Program-made: the position numbers and the translations under genes
Part shown: in pieces, positions 23,479 to 36,125 of the stretch
Numbering within the stretch: position 1 is the first letter of the stretch
Layout of the letters: every line of letters starts with the position of its first letter
The notes under the pieces: model-generated
What the model was told of the DNA's origin: nothing
The model's input: only the letters and a program-made list of their open reading frames with translations
The model's database searches: none
DNA from: Dasypus novemcinctus
Lineage: Eukaryota > Chordata > Mammalia > Cingulata > Dasypodidae
NCBI RefSeq assembly: GCF_030445035.2
Contig: NC_080696.1
Location: 26,115,661 to 26,179,660 of the forward strand
Length of the DNA: 64,000 bases
Direction: 5' to 3'

Positions 23479-24165
23479 AATTGCTTTGGGTACATAAGAT
23501 TAGGAACATAAAAGAGCTAGATGTGGATGTGCTTAAAGACATTTCCTGCCTCTGTAATGTAATCCTACCTTAGTTATTAAATAGCTGAGCTGTGGTACAT
23601 GCTTGGAGACCTTTTCCCCAGCACACAGCCCTGTCCTGTTAGTTACTTATCTTAACTATACATTAACCTATGTTTCTGTTTAACATTCCATGAATAACAA
23701 TGTCCTTTAGAACAGTATGCTTCAGAGACTATGCGTCCCTTCTAGGGGAAGCTGACCAAGTCCACATGGACAAGTACTGTCATTTTGGAATGCACTGATC
23801 ACTTATGAGTTGTAAAACTGGCAAGAGTTATGAAGCTTTGGAACTCCTTAAAAGAGGCAGCCCCTAGACTGCATGTCAAAGTCTCACACAGGAGAGGATG
23901 CTCTGCCTGGACCATGGTTCCCATTAGGACTCTGGCCAGCTGTCAAACAGGACTTTCCAGCCCCATGAAAGACCAGATGTTGTATTGTCCCCTGGTTTCA
24001 TTAGTGCTTGTACATATACTTGCACTTTCCTTTGTACTATCTAGTTTATTGACTCATAAGTGAGAAGGTTTGTTTATTAATGTTGGATCATTTGCACATC
24101 ATTCATCAAATAAATTGCTAGTCTTTATTTGTGTCCTAGGTCTCTGCCTTTTTCTTAACAAAACA
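23476..24165 (+). mobile_element. Retroviral-type LTR, forward
   Basis: Features of an LTR: a TATA-like TTAAAA at 23848-23853 in 'gaactccttaaaagaggcag', a poly(A) signal AATAAA at 24109-24114 followed by a T-rich stretch, and an end in CA at about 24165. The part 23838-23945 is clearly related to the reverse LTR at 60344-61602 ('cccctag', 'gctctgcctgg', 'aggactctg'). Its left end lies at or near the L1 duplication. It may be the 3' LTR of the provirus whose env-like piece lies at 16171-16407. Family assignment was not possible by eye. Confidence 0.65.
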
Positions 24166-27100
24166 AACTTATATTGACTTACAATCAATACTACAATACA
24201 GAACTCAGTTAACTTTTAAAACACTATCATTGTTTGTTTTGAATAAGAAGCAAAATAAAACCGTATTCATTGGTATATACTTATATTGGCTTGAATCAAA
24301 GTCAAACATAGAAATCACTTAGCGAACTGTGCAATTACTCTATTATTCTTGAAAACTATGAAAAATAAAGCTTTATACACTGTACCTATACTGACTTACA
24401 ATTAATGTTAAAATACAGGGCTCACATAATGAAATGCAAGAACACTAAATAATTAGTTTTGAAAACTAAGGTAAATACAGGCTTTCTTTGCAGCTGTGTA
24501 CTTATATTGAATTACGGTCAATGTTAAATAACATTACTCACCTAGTGAGCTGCAAATAAACTATCTTGATTAGTTGACACAATTAAGTAAAATACATGCT
24601 TTATTCACAGGTATGTATCTGTATTAACATACAATCAATGTTAAAATACAGAACTCACATAATTAACTGTGAGAACTCTATCTTAGATTTGAGAACTATG
24701 TAAAATCATGCTTTATTAACCCCAGGTACTTACATTGACTTACAAGCAATTGAGAAAATAGGATTCACATAGTGAACTGCATAAACAGTATCTTGACTAG
24801 TTTTGAAAACTAAGAAAATAAATGCTTTATTCACTGCTGTTAACTTAAATTTACCAACAATTGATGCCAAAACACAGAAACCACTTAGAGAACTGTGAAA
24901 ACACTACAAGGACTACTTTGAAAACGAAGTAAGATAGATATTTATTCACCAACATGTAAAAATATAGTGTTAAAATACAGGCAGTCATAGTGTACTGAAA
25001 AATTCTATCCTGTTTATATTTGAAAATTCAGTAAAATTTATGCTATTCACTTTTATGTAGATATATTAACTTACAATCAATTTCAAAACACCCAACTCAG
25101 TGAGCTGTGAAAAAACTACCTTGATTAATTTTTGAATACTAACAAAAACACATGCTTCATTCACTTATTTGTATTTATATTGACTTACTACCAGTGTTAA
25201 AATACAAGAATCCATAGTCAACTGTAAAAACACTGTTGATCAGTTTTGAAAACTGAACTGTGAAAAAACTGTCTTGATTAGCATTAAAAACTAAGTACAA
25301 TACTTGATTCACCATTACATACTATATTAATTTATAATCAATGATAAAACACATGAGTAAAATGATTTATGAAAACAATATCTTGATTGGTGAGGAAAAT
25401 TATGTGCAATATGTACTTTTTTCAGCTACTATGTACCTACATTGACTTGTCATCAATGTGAAAACACAGAACTCAGTGAATTATGAAAACACTATATTTA
25501 TTAGTATTGAAAAAAAATTTCATTCTTTCTTCATTGCTATGAACTGATATTAGTTAACAATCAATATTAAAGCACATCACTCATGTAGTGAACTGTGACA
25601 ACACTACCTCAATTAGATTTTAAATCTAAAGAAAATGCATACTTTATTCACCAAATGTACTTACATTGACATACAATAAATATTAAAACACAGGACTCAC
25701 ATAGTCAATTGTGAAAACACTATCTTTATTAGGTTAAAAAATAAGTTAAAAATGTTTTATTCATAACTATTTTCTTATAGTGACATACAATCTGTGATTA
25801 AAAACTGAAATCACTTAGTGAACTCTGTAATCACTATCTTGATTTTTGAAAACCAGGTAAAATATATGTTTTATTCACTGCTACATACTTATATTGACTT
25901 ACTGTTATGTCTAAAACAAAGAACTCAAATAGTGAACTGAGAAAACACTGTCTTGATTAATTTGGAAAGCAAAGAATAATACATGCTTTATTCATTGCTA
26001 TGTTCTTATATTGGCTTACAGTCAATGTTAATACACAGGACTCTATAACGAACTTTGAAAAAATCTGTCTTGTAACTCTTGAAAACTAAGTAAAATAAAT
26101 GATTTATTCATCACAATGTATTTATATTAACTTACAATCAGTGTTAAAACTCAAGTCACATAGTGAATTGTGAAAATGCTAACTTGACTGGTTTTAAAAC
26201 CTAAGTAAAATATATGTTTTATTCACCTGCTATGAACTCATACTGACTGACAATGTAAAAATACAGAATTTAGGGTACTTTCAAAACACTATCATTAATA
26301 TTTTTGAAATCTATGTTAAATACATGCTTTATTCAATGACATTTATTTTTCCTGACTTACAATGTTAAAGCCCAGAGAACAGTGATCTGTGAAAACACTC
26401 TCTTGATTGCTTCTGAAAACTAAGTAAAATGCATGCTTTAGTCACTGTTATCTTATATTGACTTACAATCAATTTGAAAACAGAAATGTGATTATTTTAG
26501 AAAACAAAGTAAAACACATCTTTTATTGACTATTTATACCTCTTAGCTTAAAATCAATGTGAAAACATAGAACTCAGCTAACTGTAAAAACACTCTTGAT
26601 TAGTTTTGAAAGCTAAGTAAAATATGTGTTTTAATCACCACCATGTACTTATATTGACTTACAATTAATATAATATACCAGATGGATATAAGTGTGAGAA
26701 CACTATCTTCATTCATTTTGAAAACTATGTAAAATACATGCTTCATTCACATATATGTACTTTTATTGACTTACAATCAATATTAAAACACAGGAGTCAT
26801 CTGGTAAACAGCAAAAATGCTACACTGATTAGTTTAGAAATAGAAATAAAATACATGCTTATTCACAGTTATGTACTTATACTGACTAATAACTTGAACT
26901 GTGAAAACTCTAGGTAATTTTTGAAAATTAAGCAAAATACTTGATTCCTCAGTACTATTTACTTATGTTGACATAGAAACAACAATAAAACACATGTGTC
27001 AAAAAGTGAATTGTGAAAACACTCTTGATTTGTATGGAAAAGTAAGTAAAATACAATCTTTATTCTCTGCGATGTATTTATACTGGCTAGAAGTGAATGT

Positions 27101-29621
27101 TAAAACAAAAGATTCACATAGTGAACTTCAAAAATTCTTTGATTAGTTTTGAAAATTAAATAAAATACATGCTTTATTCACCTCCATGTGTTTATATTGT
27201 CTATAGTCGATATTAAAACACAAGAATTACATAGTGAGCAGTGAAAACCATACTTTTATAAGTTTTGAAATCTAATTAAATACATGTTTTATTCATCTCT
27301 ATGCAATTATATTGAATTAGAGAAGGTGTTAATGAATCACATAATGATTTGCAAAACATGGTCTTGATTAGTTTGAAAACTAAAGGAAAATACAAGATTT
27401 ATTTACTCCTATGTACTTATATTGACTTGGAATCAATGTGAAAAGACAGACCTCTCTGAGTGAACTACAGAAGCAAAATTTTTATTAGTTTTGAAATGTA
27501 AGAAAATAAGTGTTTTTTTACTGCTATGTACTTACATGGACTTACAACCAATGTTAAAACACAGTGCCACATAGTGAATTACGAAAACACTATCTTGATT
27601 GTTTTTCAGAACTAAGTAATTATATGCTTTATTCAACTGTTATGTACTTTTATTGACTGGCAATCAATGTGACTACACAGAACTCAGTGAAATGTGAAAA
27701 TACTATCTTGATTAGTTTTGAAAACAAAGTAAAGTACAGGTTTTAAGCACCACTATCTTCTTATATTTACTTACAATCTATGTTGATAGACAGGAGTCAC
27801 ATAATGAACTGCAAAAGCAGTACCTTGTTTAGTTTTAAAATCTAAGTAAAATACAGGCTTTATTCACTGTTATATATTTATACAGACTTACAATCAAAGA
27901 TTAAACACTGATATCATTAAGTGAACTGTGAAGTCACTATATCGCTACTTTTGAAAATGAAAGTAACAGGTTTTTTCACTGCTATTGATTGTAAAGATTC
28001 TTACAATCAATTCTGAAACAGAACTCACTTAGTGAACTGAGAAAACACTTTCTTGATTAGTTTTGTAAGCAAAGTGAAAAACATTCTTATTCATTGCTAT
28101 GTAATTATATTGACTTACAATCAATGTTAAAACACAGAACTCACATAGTGAATCATGAAAACATTATTTTTAATAGTTTGGAAATTTAAGATAAAGACAG
28201 AACTCTTTTAGTGATCTGCAAAATTCTATCCTGATTAGTTTTGAAAGCTAAACAAAATATGTGCTTTATTCACATGTATGTACCTATATTATCTCACAAC
28301 AATGTAAAAACACAGAATTCAGTAAACTGCAAAAACACTATCTTGCTTAGATACGTATTTATGATGACTTAAAATCAATGTCAAAACACAAAACTCAGGT
28401 TATAAACTGTGAAAATCTGTCTTGATTTGTTTTGAAAACTATGTAAAATACATGCCTTTTTTACCCCTACATACTTATATTGACTACGATCTATGTTAAA
28501 AGACATAACTTACTTAGTGAACTGTGAAAACACTATCTTGATTAGTTTTCAGGACTAAGTAAAATGCATGCTTTATTCAGTGTCATTTACTTATATAGGC
28601 TTACAATCAAGGATAAAACACAGAACTCAGTAAACTGTGAAAATACTATCCTGATTGGTTGTGATAACTATGTAAAATACATGCTTTAATCACTGCTATG
28701 TAGTTATATTCACTTAACATGAATGCTAAAACCCAGAAATCCCTTCATGATCTGTGAAACACTATCATGATCAGTATTGAAGAAGAAAGATATTATACAA
28801 TTTAATCATTATGTTATACTATATTGACTTTCACTCAAAGTTAAAACAAAACTAACTTGTACTCTGAAAATACTATTTTGATTAGTTTTGAAAACTAAGT
28901 AAAATACATGGTTTATATATGCTTTATTCACTGTCATATACTTATATTGATTTACACTCAATATTAAAAATCAGAACTCACCTAGTGACCTTTGAAAAGA
29001 ATCCCAGTTGGTTGAGAAAACTCTATAAAATACATACTTTATTCACTGTTATGTACTTATATTGACTTTCAATGTTAAAACACAGTAATCACATAGTGAA
29101 CTGCTAAAATAATATTTTGATTATTTTGAAAATAAAGTAAAATACTTTATTTACTGCTATGTGCTTATATTGAGTTACAGTCAATGTGAAAATACAGAAA
29201 TAGCTTAATGAACTCTGATACAGACTTTATTCACTGTTACATATATCCATTGACTTAAAATCAATTTTTAAACTCAGTACTCACATGTTGAACTGTGAAA
29301 ACATATCTTTGTTAGTTTTGAAAACAGTAAAATACAAGATTTATTCACTTGTATGTATTTATTTTGATTCACAATATGTTAAAACAGTCTCACATATTGA
29401 ATTGTGATAAAGCTACCTTGATTGCTTTAGAAAAGTTAGTAAAATGTATGCTTTATTCATTGTTATGTGCTGATTTTGACTTACAATCAATATTAAAATG
29501 CAGAACTCAATATACTGTGAAAGCACTGTTATGATTTGTTTTGAACACTATGTAAAATACATGCTTTAATTACTTCTATGTTGTTATAGTCACTTAAAAT
29601 CATTTTGAAAACACAAAACTT
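24166..29621 (+). repeat. AT-rich satellite array, forward orientation
   Basis: About 48 diverged head-to-tail monomers. The word 'gctttatt' or a variant recurs at 24371, 24483, 24598, 24711 and 24825, so the period is 112-115 bases; the best-preserved units reach 117. Each unit contains 'tattgacttacaatcaatgt', 'taaaacacagaactcac', 'gtgaactgtgaaaacac', 'tatcttgattagttttg' and 'aactaagtaaaatacatg'. Units with and without a short 'cacatag' insert both occur. Monomers differ strongly from each other, suggesting an old array. No gene lies inside. Confidence 0.93.
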
Positions 29622-29648
29622 AATTTATGAATTTTGAATTCATAAATT
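29622..29648. repeat. Perfect 12-base hairpin at the satellite edge
   Basis: AATTTATGAATT (29622-29633), TTG, AATTCATAAATT (29637-29648): a perfect 12-base inverted repeat with a 3-base loop, exactly where the satellite stops and the inverted L1 segment begins. Confidence 0.9.
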
Positions 29649-29649
29649 A

Positions 29650-29775
29650 CGTGTTCAGGTGTTAATAGGGCATTTTCACAGTGGGTTAAGATTCACACAA
29701 TAACCAAAGAAATATCAAATCTCCATCCTGGAGAGCTCTACTACATTCTCTAATGGGACAGCAAGTATTCCCAGT
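29650..29775 (+). mobile_element. Internal L1 3'-UTR segment, no tail
   Basis: About 122 bases of L1 module A in forward orientation. They match, at roughly 90% by eye, the reverse complement of 31121-31242 in the neighbouring reverse L1. It has neither the L1 3' end nor an A tail, so ordinary target-primed insertion does not explain it. Confidence 0.75.
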
Positions 29776-29849
29776 TAGTAAACACTAACTAGATACCTTT
29801 TAAAACTGCATAAAAATGCTTTATTCATTTCTACATAATTTTTAAAATA
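29776..29849 (+). repeat. Satellite remnant, forward orientation
   Basis: A partial monomer ('aaacactaactagatac', 'aaaatgctttattcat') lies between the L1 segment and the T-rich start of the reverse L1. Confidence 0.65.
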
Positions 29850-32586
29850 AACTTTAAAAAATGAAACAAAATATAGGGGATGTCCATATGCCAAACTCCC
29901 TAGTCTTCTCACACTTTCCCACATCAAAAATATCTTTTATTAGTGTAGTACATTTGCCACAATTGATGAACACATCTTGGATTATTGCCACTAAGTGAAG
30001 ATTATAGTTTACTTTGTAGTTTAGACTCTTTCCCACATTTTACAAGTTGTTACAACATATATAGTGATCTGTATCTGCCATTGCAATGTCATTCAGGATA
30101 ATTCACAAGTCCCAAAAATGCCCCCAAAGTAACCATATTTTGCCCTCTCCCTCCCCTCAGAGCCACAGTGACTAGTGCCTCCAAATGCATGATAAAATTA
30201 CTTCCATTGTGTACAGTAGAACAACACTAAGTCCATTCCACAAACCTGAGGATTCTGTGATGTTGATGCCCACTCCATATCTAATTGAGAGGGGCTTACA
30301 TCTCATGGGGAAGATAGATGGGACTTTCTTGCTTGCAGTTGCAGACTGTCTCTGTTCCTTGAGATGTTCATTGTCAGTCATTATCTACTTGTTAGTTGAC
30401 CTGTGTGAGTCAAATTAACTGGAGAGTGGGTGTTGAAAGTCTGTTGAGATTCAGGGCCCAACTGGCACATGGACAACCCAAAGATTTGAGTCTCTTGGAC
30501 ATACAACTATCAGCTTTAGTAGTAAATATAGGATCAAAGAGAGGAATAGAGGGGAAGGAGAGCTATGTGTAGGGAAAACACAATTGACTCCAATTCTACC
30601 ACGTGGGGGAGTGTAAATTACAAACTAGGGCCCACTGGCAGGGTACCAAACTCCTGAGATGACTGCCCTTCCTATAGTGTCTGAATGTCTCTGAAGCCCT
30701 CAGGAGTCACTATTTGGGGTAATATTTCCTTTGCAGTCAATGAGTTCCTGCTGAGACAAGCAGAAGTGTAACCTCTGAAATCAATTCCCAACTCACTTCA
30801 AAGTTTCTCAGCCATATAAAATCATTTGTCTTTACCTTTCCCCCCTTTTGGTCAAGGTCTCTTTACAGTTGCATTGCTAGTTGATTTGTGCTAGTAATCC
30901 TTGAGTGCCAGGGAGGCTCATCTCCAGGAGTCATTTAACATGCTATGGGACAGTAATGCATTTTTATGCTTAGTTTTGGCTTAGAGAGGGGCCACATTTG
31001 AGCAACAAGGAGGCTCTTGAGAGGTAATGCTTAGGCACCCTGAAATACTATGCAAAGTTGGGATTTCAAAAGTAAAGGTTTATTTTGACTCCCTCATTAG
31101 TCAATGCCCCTGTATTCAGGGAATACTTGCTGTCCTGTTAGAGAATGTAGCAGAGCTCTCCAGGATGGAAATTTGATATTTCTTTGGTTATTGTGTGGAT
31201 TTTCACCCACCGTGAAAATGCCCTATGAACACTGGAACACATTCATATGCATTGTAGGTATGCTCCAGGTGAACCTCTTCCCATGTATCCCCCATCTCTG
31301 GACACCTCTAACCAATGATCCTCCTCTGCCACAGTTATCACCCTTCTGTGATACAAAACTTCTTCAAAATTGAAGCCTACAAAATACTGAATTAAATTAA
31401 TAGAAAAATGACGTAGTAATGATGGTTGTGAAAATAATGAATATAACATGAATTTTTAAAAAGTTCTCAATAATATAAAAATAAAACACATAAAGTTAAA
31501 GAATTTTAATATTATGTCTTTCATCAATGTAAGGCCTGTTGTCTTGTATGTAAAGTGACATTTGTTTCAACTTATTCACCCAGTCTTATTTTTTTCATTT
31601 TGTCTTCAAAGAAAGTTTAGGTTACAGAAAAGTCACATACGGAATATAGATGATTCCCATTTACCCAATGTCCTCTCCCCTTTCTCTTTTTCCCTATTAA
31701 TAACATTGTACATGTGGATGGTGCATTTTTTGCAATTGAGGTACACTTATTGAAACATTGCTACCAACCGTGGTACATTATGGTTGACATTTTGGACTGT
31801 ATAGTTTTATAGATTTTTATGAAGTTTGATGTGGTCTCTACCCATCCTTGCAGGATCACCTATAACAATTCCATCATCCTGAAAATGTCCCACATTCCAT
31901 CTATTGTTCCTCCCTTGTTCACCCCTCAGGACCAATGGTAACAAACAAAATTAACTCATTGAATGACCAGATTCATAGTTACTTGCAACAACATTGATGG
32001 CTTAAAATGCTGGCCTGTCCTCCCCTATTAGGCACAGCCTATCCTCTCAAGAGGCTTCTGCCCCTCTATTTGAGATCATAGCAGGGTTCCCCAGGATAGG
32101 AGTCCAACACCTTCCCACTCATTATTGAACCTCCATCCCCTGATACAACACACAATGATAAGATGGACACTACAAACTCTCTAAAAGACTCCTAAAGGTA
32201 TATCCTGTTTCAGGTGCACCTCACATCCAACACCTTAAACCAGTAACCCTCCCTGCCATATTTGCCAAAAAAGTTCCTAGCATTGTAGTTTCAACCACAC
32301 ACTTGCAAATCCTGAGTTCACCTGATCTTTACCCCAACTCTTGCCCCAGTTGTATAGACAGTCTAATCTGCCCTCCCCCACTCTACCCATTACTGTCCAG
32401 CAATGCACAGCCCAATAGCAACACTGCATCACTGTTAAGTACACCCACTGCACAACTACACCCTTCCACATTATATTATAGATTTTTACTGTATGATCAT
32501 TGACTCACAACCTTCTTCTCCTTTTCTGTCTCCTGTTAAGCTATCTTCCAGACTCTAGCTTTCTGAGCCTGCTGATTTTGCTTAAT
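29850..32586 (-). other. L1 3' UTR, modules A and B
   Basis: Non-coding 3' UTR. Module A is at 29850-31395, an AT-rich linker at about 31396-31550 and module B at 31560-32586. The block order is the same as in the copies at 240-3058. Small open frames inside have no support as genes. Confidence 0.8.
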
Positions 32587-35121
32587 TCATGTCAGTGGGG
32601 TCATGTAATACTTGTCCTTCAATGCCTGGCTTTCTTCACTCAAGGTCTTCAGGATTCATCCATGTTAACCCATGTGTTAATACTGCATTGCTTCTTATAG
32701 CTGAGTTATATCCATTGTATATATGTACAAGTTGTTTATCCATTCTTCTGTTGGTGGACATTTAGGTTGCTTCCAACTTTTGTCAATAGTGAAATTGTGC
32801 TGTATTTTGTTGAATGCTTTTTCTGAATCTATAGAGATGACCATGTGGTTTTTACTTTTGATATGATTATGTGGTGTATTGTAATATTTTTATTTATTTT
32901 CTTATGTTGAGCCATCCTTGCATACCAGGGATGAAACCCAACTGAACATGTTGTATTATTCATTTGATGTGTTGTGGAATATTATTAGCAATTATTTTGT
33001 TGTGGATTTTAGCCTCTAGTTTCATTAGAGAGATTGGTCTCTAGTTTTCCTTTCTTGTGGCATCTTTGTCTTTGGTATTAGGGTGAGGTTGGCATAATAA
33101 AATGTGTTAGGCAATGTTCTTTCCCCTTGCATGTTTTGGGAGATTTTAAGCAGGTTTCATGTTAGTTATTTCTGAAATGTTTGATAGAATTCACCTGTGA
33201 AGCCATCTCCTTCTGGCTCTTCTTAGTTCAGAGATTTTTTGTTGACTAATTATATCTCTTTCCTTGTGATTGGTCTATTGAGTTCATTAGTTTCTTATTT
33301 CCTCAATGTAGGCCACTTGTGTGTTTCTAGGAATTTTTCCATTTCCTTTAAAATATCTAACTTGTTGGCATATATTTTTTTCAAAGTATCCTTTTATGAC
33401 ACATTTTATTTCTGTGGGGTAAGTGGTGATATCTCATTCCTCATATGTTATTTTATGTATTAATGTTTATATCTTTTCTCTTTTTTCTTTGTTAGTCTAA
33501 AGCTTTATCAATAAATTTAACCTTTTCAAAGAACCAGTTTCTTATTTTGTTTATTTTTTCTAGTGCTTTCTTATTTTCAGTTTCATTTAGCTCTTCTCTA
33601 ATCTTTGTTATGTCTTTCTACTTGTTTTGGTGTTAGTTTGTTGTTCTTTTCCTAATTCTTCCAGATGTGCAGTTAGATCTTTGATTTTAGCTCTATCTTC
33701 TTTTATAATATAGGTATTTATGGCTATGAGTTTTCTTCTCAGTACAGCTTTTGCTGCATCCCATAACTTTTGTTTCATTGGGTTGTCATTTTCTTTCTTT
33801 TCAGGGTAGTTACTGTTTTGTTTTGTGATTTCCTCCTTGATCCACTGATTTTCTAAGTGTGTGTTGTTTAACTTCCATATTTGTGTGCCTAACCTGTTTT
33901 TCTGCCTTTAATGTTTTCCAGCTTGATTCTGTTATGATCTGAGAAATGACTTTGTATAATTTCAGTCTTTCTGAGTTCATTGAGAGTTGTTCTGGGGCCT
34001 AGCATGTGGTCAATCCTGGAGAATAATCCATGTGCACTCAAGAAGAATATATATCCCACTCTTATTTGGGTATAATGTTCTCTACATGTCTATTAATTCC
34101 AGATCTTCTAATGTATTTTTCAAAGTCTTTGTTTCTTTATTGATTCTCTGTTGAGATATTCTGTCTAATGGTGATAGTGGTTTTGTAAAGTCTGCTGGTA
34201 TAATTGTAGAGACATTTACTTCTCCACTTAATTTTTACCAATGTTTGCCTCATGTATTTTGAGCATGGTTAAGAACATAAGAGTTTATGAGTGTTCCTTC
34301 TTCTTGATAGATTATCCTATTTATTAATATATTGTTTCATTCTCTGTCTCTTACAATAGTTTTACATTTAAATTCTATTTTCTCTGATATCAGTATAGCT
34401 ATTCTCACTCTTTATTGGTTATTTTTTTCATGTAAACTTGTTTTCCAAACATGTTCAATTTCTTTGCATCTCAAGGTCGAAGGTGGGTTTCTTGTAGACA
34501 GTATATAGACAGGTCATATTTCCTTATCCATTCTGCCAATCTGTGTCTCTTGATGGGAGAGTTTAATCCATTAACATTAAATGCTATTATGTCAAGGAAT
34601 TTATTAGTCTGCCAAAGGGGTGCTGATGTAAAACACTAGAAATTGGTTGTTTTTTAAATAAAGAGTATTTATTTGGGATAGGAGCTTATAGATACTAGGC
34701 CATAAAGCATAAATTACTTCCCTCACCAAAGTCTATTTGGAGCAAGATGGCTGCCAACATCTGCAAGTGTTCAGGCTTCCTGTGTTCCTATATTCCTGGG
34801 GCTTGCTTTTCTCTGGGTTCAAGGTTCCTTTCTTTCTGGGGCTAGCTTCTTTTTCCTCTGTGAGCTTACTTCCCAGGGCTCCAGCTTAACTCTTCAGCAT
34901 CAACTCCAACATCAAAACTCTAACATCAGAAAACCCTCAACTCTCTTCTTTGCCATGTCTTTTATCTGTGAGACCCACCCCCCTAGGGATGGGGACTCAA
35001 TGCCCTAATCATAACTCAGTCATGCCAAGATTCAGATCAGATTACAAGCATAACCCAATATTTCTTTTTGGAATTCATCAATAATATTAAACTGCTACAA
35101 GGAATTACTTACATTAGCTAT
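32587..35121 (-). pseudogene. L1 ORF2 remnant, RT active site deleted
   Basis: The stop is at 32587-32589. The C-terminal end (up to about 32792) is fused to the 'AEKAFDKIQ' region of the reverse transcriptase, so the RT catalytic FADD block and most of the region behind it are missing. The upstream RT part and the endonuclease follow to about 35121, where the expected ATG reads ATA. Many stops are present. An unrelated 496-base repeat sits at 34602-35097, close to the ORF2 start. Confidence 0.85.
34602..35097 (+). mobile_element. Unclassified ~0.5 kb interspersed repeat
   Basis: It is inserted in L1 ORF2 and flanked by CAAGGAATT at 34593-34601 and 35098-35106, a duplication of 8-9 bases. 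It begins 'tattagtctgccaaagggg' and ends 'aaactgcta'. The first part and end-like words recur in the larger repeat at 52981-53640 ('taggcagccaaagtgatg', 'aggccataaag', 'gatggct', 'gaattcatt'). It contains no coding frame. The duplication length would suit an hAT-type DNA transposon derivative, but the termini are not diagnostic and strand is arbitrary. Confidence 0.7.
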
Positions 35122-35139
35122 ATTTTCTTTAGGTTTAAG

Positions 35140-36125
35140 CATGCCAAATGTTTTTATTTTTATTTCTCTTTTTATTTTCTTAGTTGTTCTTACACTCTCT
35201 TCCAGCTCTTTCTCTACAGTTTTTTTAATGACCTGCCAAACTCCCCTTTCTTGAAGGGCAGGTTTCTCATTGACATACTCTCTTAATATGTGTTTAAATA
35301 TTTAAAACTCTCCTTCATTTTTGAATGCCAGCTTCACTGGATAGAGAATTCTTGGCTGAAATGTTTCCTTTAGCACCCTAACTATATCATATCATTGCCT
35401 TCTTGTTTCCAAGGTTTCATATGAGAAATCAGCACTTACTCTTATAGAGCTTCCCTTGTATATGATGGATCTCTTTTTACAGTATTCTCTCTGTCTTGCA
35501 AATTGGATAATTTGACAAGTAACATCTTAGAGTAGGCCTGTTAGGATTTATACTATTTGGTGTCTGCTGCACTTCCTGGACATATGCATCCATTTCTCTC
35601 AATGAGGTCAGAAAGTTTTCAGCCATTATTTTATCCAACACCCTTTCTGTTCCCTTTCCCTTCTATTCTCCTTCTGGGATGCCTATAATGTTTGCGTTTG
35701 TGCATTTCATAATGCTATTCAAATCCCTAAGTCCCTGCTTGAGTTTTAAAATATTTTCAGCTGTTTTTCTACTATCTGTCTGATTTTGCCTTTACTGTAT
35801 TCCACTGATGCTTTCCTCTGATTGTTCAAATCTGCTATTATGTGCTTCCAGTGTAATTTTTATTTCTTGAATTGTGCCATTCATCACCATCATATCTGTT
35901 ATATTTTTATCTATCTTTACAATTTCTTTAGTATGTTCTCTCAGTGTCTTCTTAATATGCTTAATCATTTCTTTTCATTAACTTGATTCATAATATTTAT
36001 TTGGACATTTTTGATTGGTTGTTTGAGTTCTGGATCTCCTCCTGGTTTTTACTTTGTTCATTGGACTGGTCCATATCTTCCTGTTTTTTAGCATGGCTTG
36101 TAATTTTTTGTTGGTGTCTAGGCAT
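35140..36125 (-). pseudogene. L1 ORF1 remnant
   Basis: The ORF1 region runs from an ATG at 36123-36125 (MPRHQQKIT..) to about 35140. The order of coiled coil, RRM and C-terminal domain is the same as in the other copies. Recognisable reverse-complement words include those for 'MAENFL' near 35620, 'PRILYPVKLAFKNEGEF' around 35320-35380 and the lysine-rich end. Stops and small indels are frequent and no frame above 60 codons survives. Confidence 0.8.

Noticed and set aside
23830-24063. Open frame of 77 codons in the LTR
   Set aside because: It overlaps the LTR promoter and R region; the related LTR at 60572-60829 has its frame on a different part, so no conserved product.
24166-29621. CRISPR-like or other direct-repeat array
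   Set aside because: Monomers are continuous, diverged and have no unique spacers; the context is a vertebrate genome. This is a satellite.
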